The notes under the pieces: generated by a model
Seen by the model: only the letters and a program-made list of their open reading frames with translations
What the model was told of the DNA's origin: nothing
Databases searched by the model: none
Shown here: positions 1 to 7,320 of the stretch, piece after piece
Numbering within the stretch: the first letter of the stretch is position 1
How the letters are laid out: every line of letters starts with the position of its first letter
Assembly (NCBI RefSeq): GCF_004801315.1
Contig: NZ_SSNW01000064.1
Location: 1 to 34,158 of the forward strand
Source: Deinococcus sp. Arct2-2
Lineage (GTDB): Bacteria; Deinococcota; Deinococci; Deinococcales; Deinococcaceae
Length of the DNA stretch: 34,158 bases
Direction: 5' to 3'
Made by a program: the position numbers and the translations under genes

Positions 1-57
1 CTGCTGGGTGTCCATTCCCTAGCTTGCACCCGTTCCATGAGTCAACGGAGTACCAAT

Positions 58-92
58 AAGGGGGCTGGCTGCACAGCAGACTGGGGGGGTTT
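58..92. repeat. Family A palindromic repeat, partial copy (right half)
   Basis: This segment matches the right half of the fuller copies at 7092-7194 and 11457-11555: a G-run, then GGCTGC-aca-GCAGAC, then a G-run ending in TT. The small hairpin CTGC/GCAG is kept and only its three-base loop differs between copies (aca here, gaa and aga elsewhere). The left half is missing or too diverged to see. Nothing else is recognisable in 1-207. Confidence 0.7.
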
Positions 93-207
93 ACCCGCAA
101 CCATCACCTTCTACAAAGACAGCGCCGTAAACATCTCTATCCTTGCTTAACCCCAAGTTTGATCGGCCACCACGCCTGTCCCACAGACCACAATCCCACT
201 GCCCTTC

Positions 208-954
208 TCAGCGGGCATAGCCCAGAATCAATTCGCCCTCATTGATTCGGCCCCGCAACATGCTGAACCGGTCATAACTCAAAATAATCTGCCCGCTGTT
301 CAGGAGGATCAGGGTGAATTGACCACGTATGCCATTTTGGGTGACCGGATCGTTGGCCCGTAAATTCCACTGGTAGCCCAATTTCACGTCCAAGCGGTCT
401 GCACTGGTGCCAATACTTGGTGGCACGGCGCTGGGACGGGTACTGAAACCTTCTGGAACGCGCAATTCACCCGTTTTCAGGTCGATGGTCACGCCCTTGA
501 AGACTCCGTTCATACCTGCCGCATCGCCAAAGCTGAGGCGGCCATTGTCGCGCATCACGGGTAATTTCAGGCTTTTGCCGCTGGGCGCAAGCGACTGCTG
601 AAACACCAGATAGCGCTTGAATTCATCCTGAGTAATGCCCAATCTCGCGTCGTACACAGGCGCTTTGCCCTGCGACACGTTGACGATGACAGTCCGCAGA
701 GCGTCGGGACTGCCGCCCACGTTGGTCACGCGACGCTGAAGTTCAAACAAAGACAGGCTCGAACGGCGCTCCAAAATCTGGGTCACCTGTCCGGCCTGTG
801 GGAGGAGAGCAACGAGTTTGGCCTGCCACCCTGCGGGCAACGGGGCCGACGACTGAGCCGACGATTGGCCCGACGACTGCGTGGTAGCCGCGTGGGCAAC
901 CACGGCCACCAGACTGGTCAGTAGGAGGGGAAAGAGGGGACGGGCGGCCTTCAT
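208..954 (-). CDS. Hypothetical secreted protein, 248 aa
   Basis: I do not recognise the family. With the start at 954 the protein begins MKAARPLFPLLLTSLVAVVA, a basic end followed by a hydrophobic core and an AHA-A cleavage-like site, so it is probably exported by Sec. A short Ser/Gln/Ala-rich linker follows (about residues 24-40), then a soluble body with no obvious transmembrane segments. An in-frame Met 19 codons further upstream was rejected because the signal peptide would then start internally, and a -10-like TATTCT (minus strand, 965-970) lies between the two. The gene lies 128 bp downstream of fba in the same direction but has its own likely promoter. Function unknown. Confidence 0.75.
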   Translation of the reverse strand: MKAARPLFPLLLTSLVAVVAHAATTQSSGQSSAQSSAPLPAGWQAKLVALLPQAGQVTQILERRSSLSLFELQRRVTNVGGSPDALRTVIVNVSQGKAPVYDARLGITQDEFKRYLVFQQSLAPSGKSLKLPVMRDNGRLSFGDAAGMNGVFKGVTIDLKTGELRVPEGFSTRPSAVPPSIGTSADRLDVKLGYQWNLRANDPVTQNGIRGQFTLILLNSGQIILSYDRFSMLRGRINEGELILGYAR

Positions 955-964
955 GCCAACCGGC

Positions 965-970
965 AGAATA
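965..970 (-). promoter_or_regulatory. -10 box for the secreted protein gene
   Basis: TATTCT on the minus strand ends 10 bases before the ATG at 954. It supports that start over the longer reading frame. No clear -35 is seen. Confidence 0.4.
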
Positions 971-1028
971 AGGCGCGTGGGTGAGAATTCTCCCGCGCCA
1001 GCCTGACGCACCCCTCAGAGAAGTGGGG

Positions 1029-1064
1029 GGTGTGGGGGCTACACCCACCGGCGGCCCCCGCACC
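1029..1064 (-). terminator. Hairpin downstream of fba
   Basis: Downstream of the aldolase stop the arms GGTGTGGGGGC (1029-1039) and GCCCCCGCACC (1054-1064) pair with one G-T position. The stem is very GC-rich but has no U-tract, so intrinsic termination is uncertain. It could be a transcript-end stabiliser or a factor-dependent end. Confidence 0.4.
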
Positions 1065-1082
1065 CCACCCTAATTTCTGCGC

Positions 1083-2000
1083 TTACGCCTTGCCGACGCT
1101 GCCCAGCACACGCATTTTGTGCTCGATGACTTGGCTCATCACGTCGCGGGCGGGGCCGAAGATTTTGCGGGGATCGAATTCCTTGGCGTTGGCGAACAGG
1201 GCTTCACGGATGCCTACCGTGCTGGCAAGGCGCAAATCGGTATCCACGTTCACTTTGGCGATGCCGTGCTGCGTGGCCTTCTGAAGGTCTTCGTCGGCAA
1301 TGCCCGCCGCCTCACCAATGACGCCGCCTGCCGCCCGGAAACGCTCGATGATGTCGGCTGGCACGCCGCTGCTGCCGTGTGCCACCAATGGGATGCCCGT
1401 CAGGCTGGCAATTTTTTCAATGCGGGCGTGGTCGATGTAGGGGCGGCCCTTGCCCTTAAATGCGCCGTGGCTGGTGCCGATGGCGATGGCGAGGTAGTCG
1501 GTGCCCGTCTGCTCGATAAACTGCACGGCTTCGTCAGGATCGGTCAGGAAGGCGTCTTTTTCGTCTACCACGATATGTTCCTCGATGCCGCCCAAGCGCC
1601 CGAGTTCCGATTCCACGCTGATGCCCATCGCGTGCGCGGCTTCCACGACGCGGCGGGTTTCGCGCACGTTGCCCTCGAAGGAATGATGGGAGGCGTCGAT
1701 CATGATGGAGGTAAAGCCCATGCGGATCGCGTTGAGGGCCGACTCGTAAGAAGAGCCGTGATCGAGGTGCAGGGCGACAGGTACGGAGGCGCGGGAAGCC
1801 AAATCCTTGACGATGTTGGCGAGGTCTTGGCCGCCGTACTTGATGGCCCCTTCACTCATCTGCACCATTACGGGCGAGCGCAGTTTTTCGGCGGTATGAA
1901 TGATCGCCTGCGTGATTTCCATGTTGTTGGTGTTGAAGGATGCCACGCCGTACTTGCCTGCGCGGGCGGGAACGAGAATGTCTGAACCGGTAACGAGCAT
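1083..2000 (-). CDS. fba: Class II fructose-bisphosphate aldolase
   Basis: This cytosolic enzyme reversibly cleaves fructose-1,6-bisphosphate to dihydroxyacetone phosphate and glyceraldehyde-3-phosphate in glycolysis and gluconeogenesis. The 305-aa protein has the class II hallmark HLDHG at residues 78-82; by family analogy D80 is the catalytic acid and H81 a zinc ligand. The later zinc-ligand regions TSHGAFKG and HGSSG are also present. Length and motifs fit the short class IIB-like/GatY-like aldolases, so tagatose-bisphosphate aldolase is the main alternative; as the only candidate here, fba is the better call. The start is fixed by a strong AGGAGG seven bases upstream of the ATG, unlike the leaderless genes around it. 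It is transcribed away from the divergent aminotransferase. Confidence 0.93.
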   Translation of the reverse strand: MLVTGSDILVPARAGKYGVASFNTNNMEITQAIIHTAEKLRSPVMVQMSEGAIKYGGQDLANIVKDLASRASVPVALHLDHGSSYESALNAIRMGFTSIMIDASHHSFEGNVRETRRVVEAAHAMGISVESELGRLGGIEEHIVVDEKDAFLTDPDEAVQFIEQTGTDYLAIAIGTSHGAFKGKGRPYIDHARIEKIASLTGIPLVAHGSSGVPADIIERFRAAGGVIGEAAGIADEDLQKATQHGIAKVNVDTDLRLASTVGIREALFANAKEFDPRKIFGPARDVMSQVIEHKMRVLGSVGKA

Positions 2001-2125
2001 GGTGATGCCTCCTGAGAGTGGCCGGGGACGGCCTGAATGAACGTGTGGGGCAGACTGAACAGGCTTGGGCGTGAGGTTGCTTTGGGCAGCCAGAGGAAAT
2101 TCTCAGGTCAGAATGTACCCCTCAA

Positions 2126-2146
2126 CACTGTACGGATAGCACTGTA
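2126..2146. promoter_or_regulatory. Direct repeat CACTGTA x2 between fba and the aminotransferase
   Basis: CACTGTA occurs at 2126-2132 and again at 2140-2146, with a 14-bp period, in the 327-bp divergent region 2001-2327. The position suggests a regulator site acting on fba or both genes, but no regulator can be named. Apart from this, the fba Shine-Dalgarno and the -10 at 2314, I see no other structure in this intergenic stretch. Confidence 0.35.
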
Positions 2147-2313
2147 ACCGCCCCAAGCTGGCCTGTGTGCGACTTGACCAGCCCACTTATAGATTTGGAC
2201 TGCGTTCAATAGAAGTTCAAGAGAAAAGGTGCGGCGTCCACCCTGCTCAGACAGCCGCGCCCCTGCCTGTCACTGCGCCCAGATTAGACACAGACGGCCA
2301 GCCTGCCGGGGCG

Positions 2314-2319
2314 CTACGA
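2314..2319 (+). promoter_or_regulatory. Leaderless-type -10 box, aminotransferase gene
   Basis: TACGAT lies 8 bases before the ATG at 2328, placing the transcription start at or next to the start codon. It decides the start over the upstream in-frame codon at 2229. Confidence 0.6.
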
Positions 2320-2327
2320 TAGGGGGC

Positions 2328-3590
2328 ATGACCGCGACTGTGCCTACGCCTGTGCCCACGCCGACTAGTGCTTCGCTGGATTTCACCGCCCTGCTGAGTG
2401 ACCGTGCCCGCAAGATGACGGCCAGCGCAATCCGCGAGATTTTGAAAATTACGCAGGAACCCGATGTGATCAGCTTCGCGGGCGGCCTGCCTGCCCCCGA
2501 ACTGTTTCCGCTGGACGACGTGCGGGCCGCGATGGACGCCGTGATGACCCGTTACGGCGCGGCGGCCCTTCAATACAGCACCACCGAAGGCCACTTGCCC
2601 CTGCGCCAGTTTTTGGCCGAGCGTGCAGGCATCTCGCCCGCGCATGTGCAGATCATGACCGGCAGCCAGCAAGGGCTGGACTTGTTGGGCAAAATCCTGA
2701 TCTCCGAGGGCGACATCGTGCTGGTGGAAAGCCCGACGTATTTGGGGGCGCTGCAATCCTTTCAGCCGTATAGCCCGCAGTACATGGAGATGCCCACCGA
2801 CGAAGAAGGCATAGACATAGACGCATTAGAGGCGCTGCTGCAAGGGCTGAAGGCGGGCGGCAAACGGGCCAAACTCTTGTATGCCATTCCCAATTTTCAG
2901 AACCCCACCGGGCGCACCCTGAGTAAAGAGCGCCGGGAACGCCTCGTGAACCTGACTGCCGAACACGGTCTATTGGTCATCGAGGACGATCCCTACGGCC
3001 AGTTGCGCTTTTCGGGCGAGGCGGCTCCCAGCCTGTACCAGATCGCGCTTGACCGGGTGGGCGGCAGCCCCGATCACAGCCACATCATTTACAGCGGCAG
3101 CTTCAGCAAAACGCTGGTGCCCGGCCTGCGCGACGCGTGGGTGCAGGCCGCCCACCCCATCATCGAAAAACTGGTGCAGGCCAAGCAGGGCGCAGACCTT
3201 CACACGCCCACGCTGAACCAGATGATCGTGACCGAACTGCTGCCCACCGTGCTGCCCCGCCAGATCGAACTGATCCGTAAGGCTTACGGCGAACGCGCAC
3301 AGGACATGATCCGGCACATCAAGGCGCAGTTTCCGGCGGGCGTCCACCATACGGTTCCGCAAGGCGGCATGTTCCTGTGGGTCACGCTGCCGGAAGGCGT
3401 AGACACCCTGCCAATGCTGGCCCGCGCCGTAGATCGCAAAGTGGCCTTCGTGCCCGGCGCATCGTTTTTTGCATTGGGCGGCGGCCAAAACACCATGCGC
3501 CTCAGCTACAGCAACGCCACGCCCCAGCAGATAGAGCGCGGGGTGAAGGCGCTGGCGGAGACGATTTCCGAAGCGGTCAGTGGTGAGTAG
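2328..3590 (+). CDS. PLP-dependent aminotransferase, class I/II fold (LysN/MocR-type)
   Basis: This 420-aa fold-type I aminotransferase transfers amino groups between an amino acid and a 2-oxo acid in the cytosol. Visible motifs are the early VISFAGGLPAPELFP, the NFQNPTG substrate/PLP loop, EDDPYG, and YSGSFSKTLVPGLR, in which K261 should form the Schiff base with PLP. This pattern is typical of 2-aminoadipate aminotransferase (LysN) and related branched/aromatic enzymes; the exact substrate cannot be read from sequence. Deinococcus-Thermus bacteria make lysine through alpha-aminoadipate, which makes LysN attractive but unproven. The start at 2328 is preferred because of the -10 at 2314. The stop codon lies inside a long inverted repeat. 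Confidence 0.88.
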   Translation: MTATVPTPVPTPTSASLDFTALLSDRARKMTASAIREILKITQEPDVISFAGGLPAPELFPLDDVRAAMDAVMTRYGAAALQYSTTEGHLPLRQFLAERAGISPAHVQIMTGSQQGLDLLGKILISEGDIVLVESPTYLGALQSFQPYSPQYMEMPTDEEGIDIDALEALLQGLKAGGKRAKLLYAIPNFQNPTGRTLSKERRERLVNLTAEHGLLVIEDDPYGQLRFSGEAAPSLYQIALDRVGGSPDHSHIIYSGSFSKTLVPGLRDAWVQAAHPIIEKLVQAKQGADLHTPTLNQMIVTELLPTVLPRQIELIRKAYGERAQDMIRHIKAQFPAGVHHTVPQGGMFLWVTLPEGVDTLPMLARAVDRKVAFVPGASFFALGGGQNTMRLSYSNATPQQIERGVKALAETISEAVSGE

Positions 3591-3693
3591 GTAGTGGTGA
3601 GTGGGAACAGATAAAGGCGTGGCCTGCAGAGAGGTGAACTGGCAGGCCACGCTTTTTATCTTTAGTTTTTTCCACTGACCACTCACCACTGAC
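3576..3693. repeat. Long nested inverted repeat (GTCAGTGGTGAGT arms)
   Basis: The 13-bp arm GTCAGTGGTGAGT (3576-3588) has a perfect inverted copy at 3681-3693. Inside it a second AGTGG-type block and then the terminator stem follow, so most of this 118-bp segment can fold on itself. The left arm overlaps the last codons and stop of the aminotransferase gene; the right arm ends just before the convergent VanW gene stop. Confidence 0.8.
3611..3660. terminator. Bidirectional intrinsic terminator
   Basis: The arms GCGTGGCCTGC (3617-3627) and GCAGGCCACGC (3642-3652) pair perfectly and are followed by TTTTT on the plus strand. On the minus strand the stem is followed by CTTTATC. It sits between two convergent genes and can end both transcripts. 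Confidence 0.9.
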
Positions 3694-3698
3694 GGTTT

Positions 3699-4862
3699 TT
3701 ACAGCCTTCCGTCCTTAGGATTCACCCCATACACCGCGCCCCACGGGTTGTACACGCTTTTCAGGGTGTCTTTGCTAACCACGGCTCCGCTGGGTGATTT
3801 GATGGTGCGGGTGATCAGGCTGGTCATGCCCTGCATCGGCGTGTCGAGCAGGCGGCGGCCTCCCAACGCCACGCGGTCATCGGGGCTGTAGCTGGGGTTG
3901 GCGGGCGCTTTGAAGTTGCTGATGGCAGGCTTGCTGACACTCACCGTGCGCCCAGTATTGGCCCCAAAAATGTCGAAGCGCAGGGTTTGGGCTTTCGTGT
4001 CCCACGCGGCCTGAATAAACAGGTGCTTGCCCGTATCGTTTTTCATGCGGAGGTTTTTGCTGGGCGCATACACGGTGGCCTCGTAGCCTACGGGGTCGTA
4101 ATAGGCGACGCGGTGGCTGTGTTCGTGGCGCTCGGTAATGGGTAAACCCGCCTGATACAGCGCCCTAAAAATGGTGGTGCTGACTTGGCAGATGCCGCCG
4201 CCGTCCTCTTTGGTGAGGGTGCCGCCGCTGATGACGAAACCCTTCACAAATCCGGTGCTGGCGTCGATTTGCCCAATTTCCTCATTGAAATTGAACTCGT
4301 GATCCGGCGCGATGAAGAAATTGTCGAGCTTGCTGGCTCCGACCAACACGTTTTTGACCCGGAAATCGGCGCTGCCCTGATAGCTGCTGCTGCCTGTAGA
4401 CACGTGCCACAGCACGCCGCGCCCTGCGAGTACCTTCACGCTGCGTTCGGGCACCACGGCCTTAAATACCACCTCTGCGCTGTCTTTGCCCGCCATGATC
4501 GCCTTCAGCAGGTTGGATTTGCTGGCGTCCTTGTCGGCAATCCACCCGGTCTGCTGCGTGGCTACCCACGAGCCGCCCACGTTCCTAAAACTGGCGGGGC
4601 GGGGAGCACGGGCGTTGATCTGATCAAACATCTTGTCCAGCACGGGGCTGAGGGTGGTGCTGACCTTGCCATTTTTCTTACTGGCCGCAACTCCGGCGGC
4701 GGGCAACTTCCAAGATTTGACGATGCTGGCGTTCTTGACTTCGCCTTTCTGAATCCTTTGCTCTGTGGCACGCAAAATCAGTTTGAATGGAGCGTCAGCG
4801 GCAGCCTGCGCGGAAGCCGAAGCGCATAGCCCCAGCGAAAGAAAGAAGCTCAAGCGTGTCAT
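3699..4862 (-). CDS. VanW family protein (exported)
   Basis: This 387-aa protein starts with a clear signal peptide (hydrophobic core LSFFLSLGLCASASAQA), so it should act outside the membrane. The middle carries the VanW signature: EDGGGICQVSTTIFRA followed by ERHEHSHRV and YDPVGYEATVYAP. Upstream residues resemble the putative peptidoglycan-binding domain often paired with VanW (YoaR type), and the C-terminal about 50 residues (TSLITRTIKSPSGAVVSKDT) look like a degenerate G5 segment. VanW proteins accompany vancomycin-resistance and other cell-wall loci, but their biochemical role is not established, so no enzymatic function is claimed. No Shine-Dalgarno is visible at the start; an AT-rich CATTAT (4867-4872, minus strand) may be the -10. 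Confidence 0.85.
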   Translation of the reverse strand: MTRLSFFLSLGLCASASAQAAADAPFKLILRATEQRIQKGEVKNASIVKSWKLPAAGVAASKKNGKVSTTLSPVLDKMFDQINARAPRPASFRNVGGSWVATQQTGWIADKDASKSNLLKAIMAGKDSAEVVFKAVVPERSVKVLAGRGVLWHVSTGSSSYQGSADFRVKNVLVGASKLDNFFIAPDHEFNFNEEIGQIDASTGFVKGFVISGGTLTKEDGGGICQVSTTIFRALYQAGLPITERHEHSHRVAYYDPVGYEATVYAPSKNLRMKNDTGKHLFIQAAWDTKAQTLRFDIFGANTGRTVSVSKPAISNFKAPANPSYSPDDRVALGGRRLLDTPMQGMTSLITRTIKSPSGAVVSKDTLKSVYNPWGAVYGVNPKDGRL

Positions 4863-4944
4863 AGGAATAATGCTGAGGCTGGGCGGCTGACGCGGCGTGA
4901 GGGGTGGTTGGGACGGCGTTTAGGTGTCGGGGGGCGGGGGGAAA

Positions 4945-5181
4945 GTCTAAGGGTCTAGGGTGCTGGGGCGGGGGCGTTGCTGAACTGCCCCCTCTGCTTC
5001 GCAGCTCTGCGAGCCACCCCGCTGATGCTCAGCGCCCCTGTCCCACGAGTGGAGAGGGCAACAGAGAAGAGCCAGAGGCTTGGTTTGGCTCCCTCACCCT
5101 TGAGGGGGGAGGGTTGGGGAGGGGGTGAATGAGCGAAGCGATTGCCTTTCCTTAGACCCTAGACCTTTAGACCCTTAGACC
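4945..5181. repeat. Family B MITE-like repeat, near full-length copy
   Basis: The left end carries GTCTAAGGGTCTAGGGT; the right end carries GAATGAGCGAAGCGATTGCC followed by CCTTAGACCC and further TAGACC heptamers in inverse orientation. The interior holds short palindromes such as CTGC-ttc-GCAG and a pyrimidine/purine block (CCCTCACCCTTGAGGGGGGAGGG). It fills most of the 343-bp gap 4863-5205 between vanW-like and purK; the rest of the gap shows only G-rich DNA. Confidence 0.8.
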
Positions 5182-5205
5182 AAAGCACCCGCAGACGCGC
5201 CGCCC

Positions 5206-6342
5206 TCAAGGAATCAACCGCTCCAACGCCGCCAACTGCCCCGCCAACGCCTCTACATTCGCCGCGACCAGATTCACATGCCCCAGCTTGCGTCCCGCCC
5301 GCCACGCCTTGTGGTACAGATGGAGATGCGTACCGGGCAAGGCGTCTATGCCGTCCCAGTCGGGGTGCAGCGGTTGGCCCTCCACATAATCCGTCCCCAC
5401 GATATTCACCATTGCCGTGGGGTGCAGGGGCCGCCAGTCGGCAAGGGGCAAGCCCAGCACGGCCCGCACCTGTGCCTCAAATTGGCTGAGGCCGCCGCCG
5501 TCTTGGGTCAGGTGGCCGCTGTTATGCACGCGGGGGGCGACTTCGTTGACCAGAAGCTGTGTTGACCCGACTTGGCCCCCATCCAGCACGAAGAATTCCA
5601 GCGTCATCAGGCCTTCTAACGCCCAAGCCTCGGCGCAGGCACGGGCCAACTCGCGGGCCTGTGGTTCCAGCGTTTCGGCACCTGTCGCCGGAAAAACACT
5701 GGTGCGGAGAATGCCGTCTCGGTGAACGTTTTCGATGAGAGGGCCAAAGGCGACGGCTCCGGCAGCAGTGCGGGCCACGCTGAGGCTGACTTCTCGCACA
5801 AAGGGAACGAGGCCTTCCAGCACGCAGGCCGCGCCGCCCATCCCTGCCCACGCCACGCTCAATTCCGCGTCACTGTTCACCCGCGCTTGACCTTTGCCGT
5901 CGTAGCCCAATTCCGACGTTTTGAGGATGCCGCGCCCGCCCACTGTCGCCAATGCGCCCACAAGATCAGGTTCGGATTCGATGACCACAAACGGGGCTGT
6001 GCCGACGCCTGACGCCCGCAGCGCCTCTTTTTCGCGGGCACGGTGCTTGGTGCGCTCCAGCAACGCGGCCCCCGGACGCACTGGAACCCGTCCGGCCAAG
6101 GCCTCTAGCGCCTCGGTGGGCACATTCTCAAACTCCAGTGTGACCGCGCTGCATTCGGCTAACCTTGCTAGGCCCTCGGCGTCGGTATAGGCGGCGTGCA
6201 GATGCTCGGCGCACAGGCGAGCGGGGGCGTTCGGGTCGGGTTCCAGCACTACCACGCGCACACCTAGCGGCAAGGCAGCGAGGGCCAGCATTTGCGCCAG
6301 TTGGCCGCCGCCTAGGATGCCCAGAGTCAGGCCCTCTCTCAT
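5206..6342 (-). CDS. purK: N5-carboxyaminoimidazole ribonucleotide synthase
   Basis: PurK uses ATP and bicarbonate to convert aminoimidazole ribonucleotide to N5-CAIR in de novo purine synthesis; PurE then makes CAIR. The 378-aa sequence begins MREGLTLGILGGGQLAQML, the typical glycine-rich N-terminal pre-ATP-grasp fold. ATP-grasp features follow: KTSELGYDGKGQ (ATP loop), a VPFVREVSLSVAR strand, and LLVNEVAPRVHNSGH with the metal-binding acidic residue and Asn. Length matches the family. The start at 6342 gives the canonical N-terminus; a TTG 5 codons upstream (6357) is possible. It lies 76 bp downstream of purE in the same direction, with a hairpin in the spacer. Confidence 0.95.
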   Translation of the reverse strand: MREGLTLGILGGGQLAQMLALAALPLGVRVVVLEPDPNAPARLCAEHLHAAYTDAEGLARLAECSAVTLEFENVPTEALEALAGRVPVRPGAALLERTKHRAREKEALRASGVGTAPFVVIESEPDLVGALATVGGRGILKTSELGYDGKGQARVNSDAELSVAWAGMGGAACVLEGLVPFVREVSLSVARTAAGAVAFGPLIENVHRDGILRTSVFPATGAETLEPQARELARACAEAWALEGLMTLEFFVLDGGQVGSTQLLVNEVAPRVHNSGHLTQDGGGLSQFEAQVRAVLGLPLADWRPLHPTAMVNIVGTDYVEGQPLHPDWDGIDALPGTHLHLYHKAWRAGRKLGHVNLVAANVEALAGQLAALERLIP

Positions 6343-6377
6343 ACGGATTCCGTCCAATTCCTAGTCACTCCGCTCAG

Positions 6378-6419
6378 ATTTCGAGATTGACAAGTCAACC
6401 GTTCAATCGAAATTTTTTT
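6378..6419 (+). terminator. Hairpin with T-tract in the purE-purK spacer
   Basis: ATTTCGagATTGA pairs with TCAATCGAAAT around AAGTCAACC, then TTTTTTT follows on the plus strand. This is the opposite direction to the pur genes, so it may stop antisense transcripts. On the pur mRNA the same DNA is an A-run followed by a hairpin, which could set processing or spacing between purE and purK translation. Confidence 0.45.
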
Positions 6420-6976
6420 CACGCTTCCCCCGCCTGTGGGTGGCCTTCAAACCAAGGGGCGTCCAGCACGGCCTGCGTTTGGGCGTCGCGGTAGGCTTGC
6501 AGGCGCTCACGCACGCCCAAATCGGTTCCGGCTAACATTGCGGCGGCAAACAGAGCTGCATTTTTGGCCCCTGCCACGCCAATCGCAAAAGTCGCCACAG
6601 GAATTCCGGCGGGCATCTGCACGATGCTGAGCAGGCTGTCTTGGCCGCTGAGGGCACGCGACTGCACGGGCACGCCCAGCACCGGCACCCGCGTAAAGGC
6701 CGCCAGCATACCGGGCAGATGCGCCGCGCCGCCCGCCCCCGCGATGATGCAGGCGAAATTCAGGCGTTCGGCCCGCGACGCGTAAGTGGGCAGCAGTCCG
6801 GGCGTGCGGTGGGCACTCAGCACGCGCACCTCGTAGGCCACGCCCAACGCCGCCAAAGTGTCCAGTGCGCCCTGCATGGTGTCGAAGTCGCTGCGGCTGC
6901 CCATCACCACGCCCACCCGCGTCTCGCTGCCTGCTGCCCCATCTGCTCCGGTTGCCGTGTCCATATCAGGGGGCAT
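6419..6976 (-). CDS. purE: N5-CAIR mutase (class I PurE)
   Basis: PurE moves the carboxylate of N5-CAIR to give CAIR, directly after PurK in purine synthesis. The 185-aa protein carries the family motifs [23 protein letters not shown] (containing the catalytic His) and the Gly-rich [14 protein letters not shown]. The Lys/Arg pattern and the dependence on a neighbouring purK mark it as class I. The N-terminal 20 or so residues are a poorly conserved extension; the start at 6976 is chosen because a GATGCT -10-like hexamer lies 5 bases upstream and no Shine-Dalgarno is visible, though Met5 (6964) is an alternative. It is the first gene of a two-gene purE-purK operon. Confidence 0.94.
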   Translation of the reverse strand: MPPDMDTATGADGAAGSETRVGVVMGSRSDFDTMQGALDTLAALGVAYEVRVLSAHRTPGLLPTYASRAERLNFACIIAGAGGAAHLPGMLAAFTRVPVLGVPVQSRALSGQDSLLSIVQMPAGIPVATFAIGVAGAKNAALFAAAMLAGTDLGVRERLQAYRDAQTQAVLDAPWFEGHPQAGEA

Positions 6977-7081
6977 CCTAGAGCATCTGGCGTGGGGCTA
7001 TTCGGGCGCGGCGGGTGAATTTGTCCGGTAGGAACGCCGCTTCTTGGTTTTGCCTTGCTTAGCAATACGTCGAGAGGCTGA

Positions 7082-7204
7082 GTCGCGTGTAAACCCCCCC
7101 GTTGCTAACGCAACGCCCCCCCTTAGAGGGGAGGACATAACATCTGTTGCACTCCCCTTTAAGGGGGGCTGGCTGCGAAGCAGACTGGGGGGTTCACACG
7201 CGAC
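7082..7204. repeat. Family A cloverleaf-like palindromic repeat, full copy
   Basis: The core 7092-7194 runs from AACCCCCC to GGGGGGTT. Inside are a left hairpin GTTGC-taac-GCAAC, a central long stem (CCCCCCCTTAGAGGGGAG with CTCCCCTTTAAGGGGGGC) and a right hairpin CTGC-gaa-GCAG. Here the outer stem is extended by flanking GTCGCGTGT (7082-7090) and ACACGCGAC (7196-7204). It occupies the 344-bp gap 6977-7320 between the divergent purE and folC genes; the remainder of the gap holds only the folC -10. Confidence 0.85.
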
Positions 7205-7307
7205 ATCAATTCTGTATGCCTACTGAAATCACCCATCCTTGACTGTCCCTCAGCCGGAGAGGAGCCAAGAGAACAAGCAATCAACCTGCAACACGCCCCT
7301 AACCCGC

Positions 7308-7313
7308 TACAGT
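7308..7313 (+). promoter_or_regulatory. Leaderless-type -10 box, folC
   Basis: TACAGT lies 7 bases before the GTG at 7321 and 10 before the ATG at 7324. No Shine-Dalgarno is present. Confidence 0.55.
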
Positions 7314-7320
7314 CGGGAGC

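Noticed and set aside
1119..1985. 288-aa open frame on the plus strand over fba
   Set aside because: It is the antisense shadow of a clear aldolase gene; high GC gives long open frames on the opposite strand. No promoter or ribosome site was seen.
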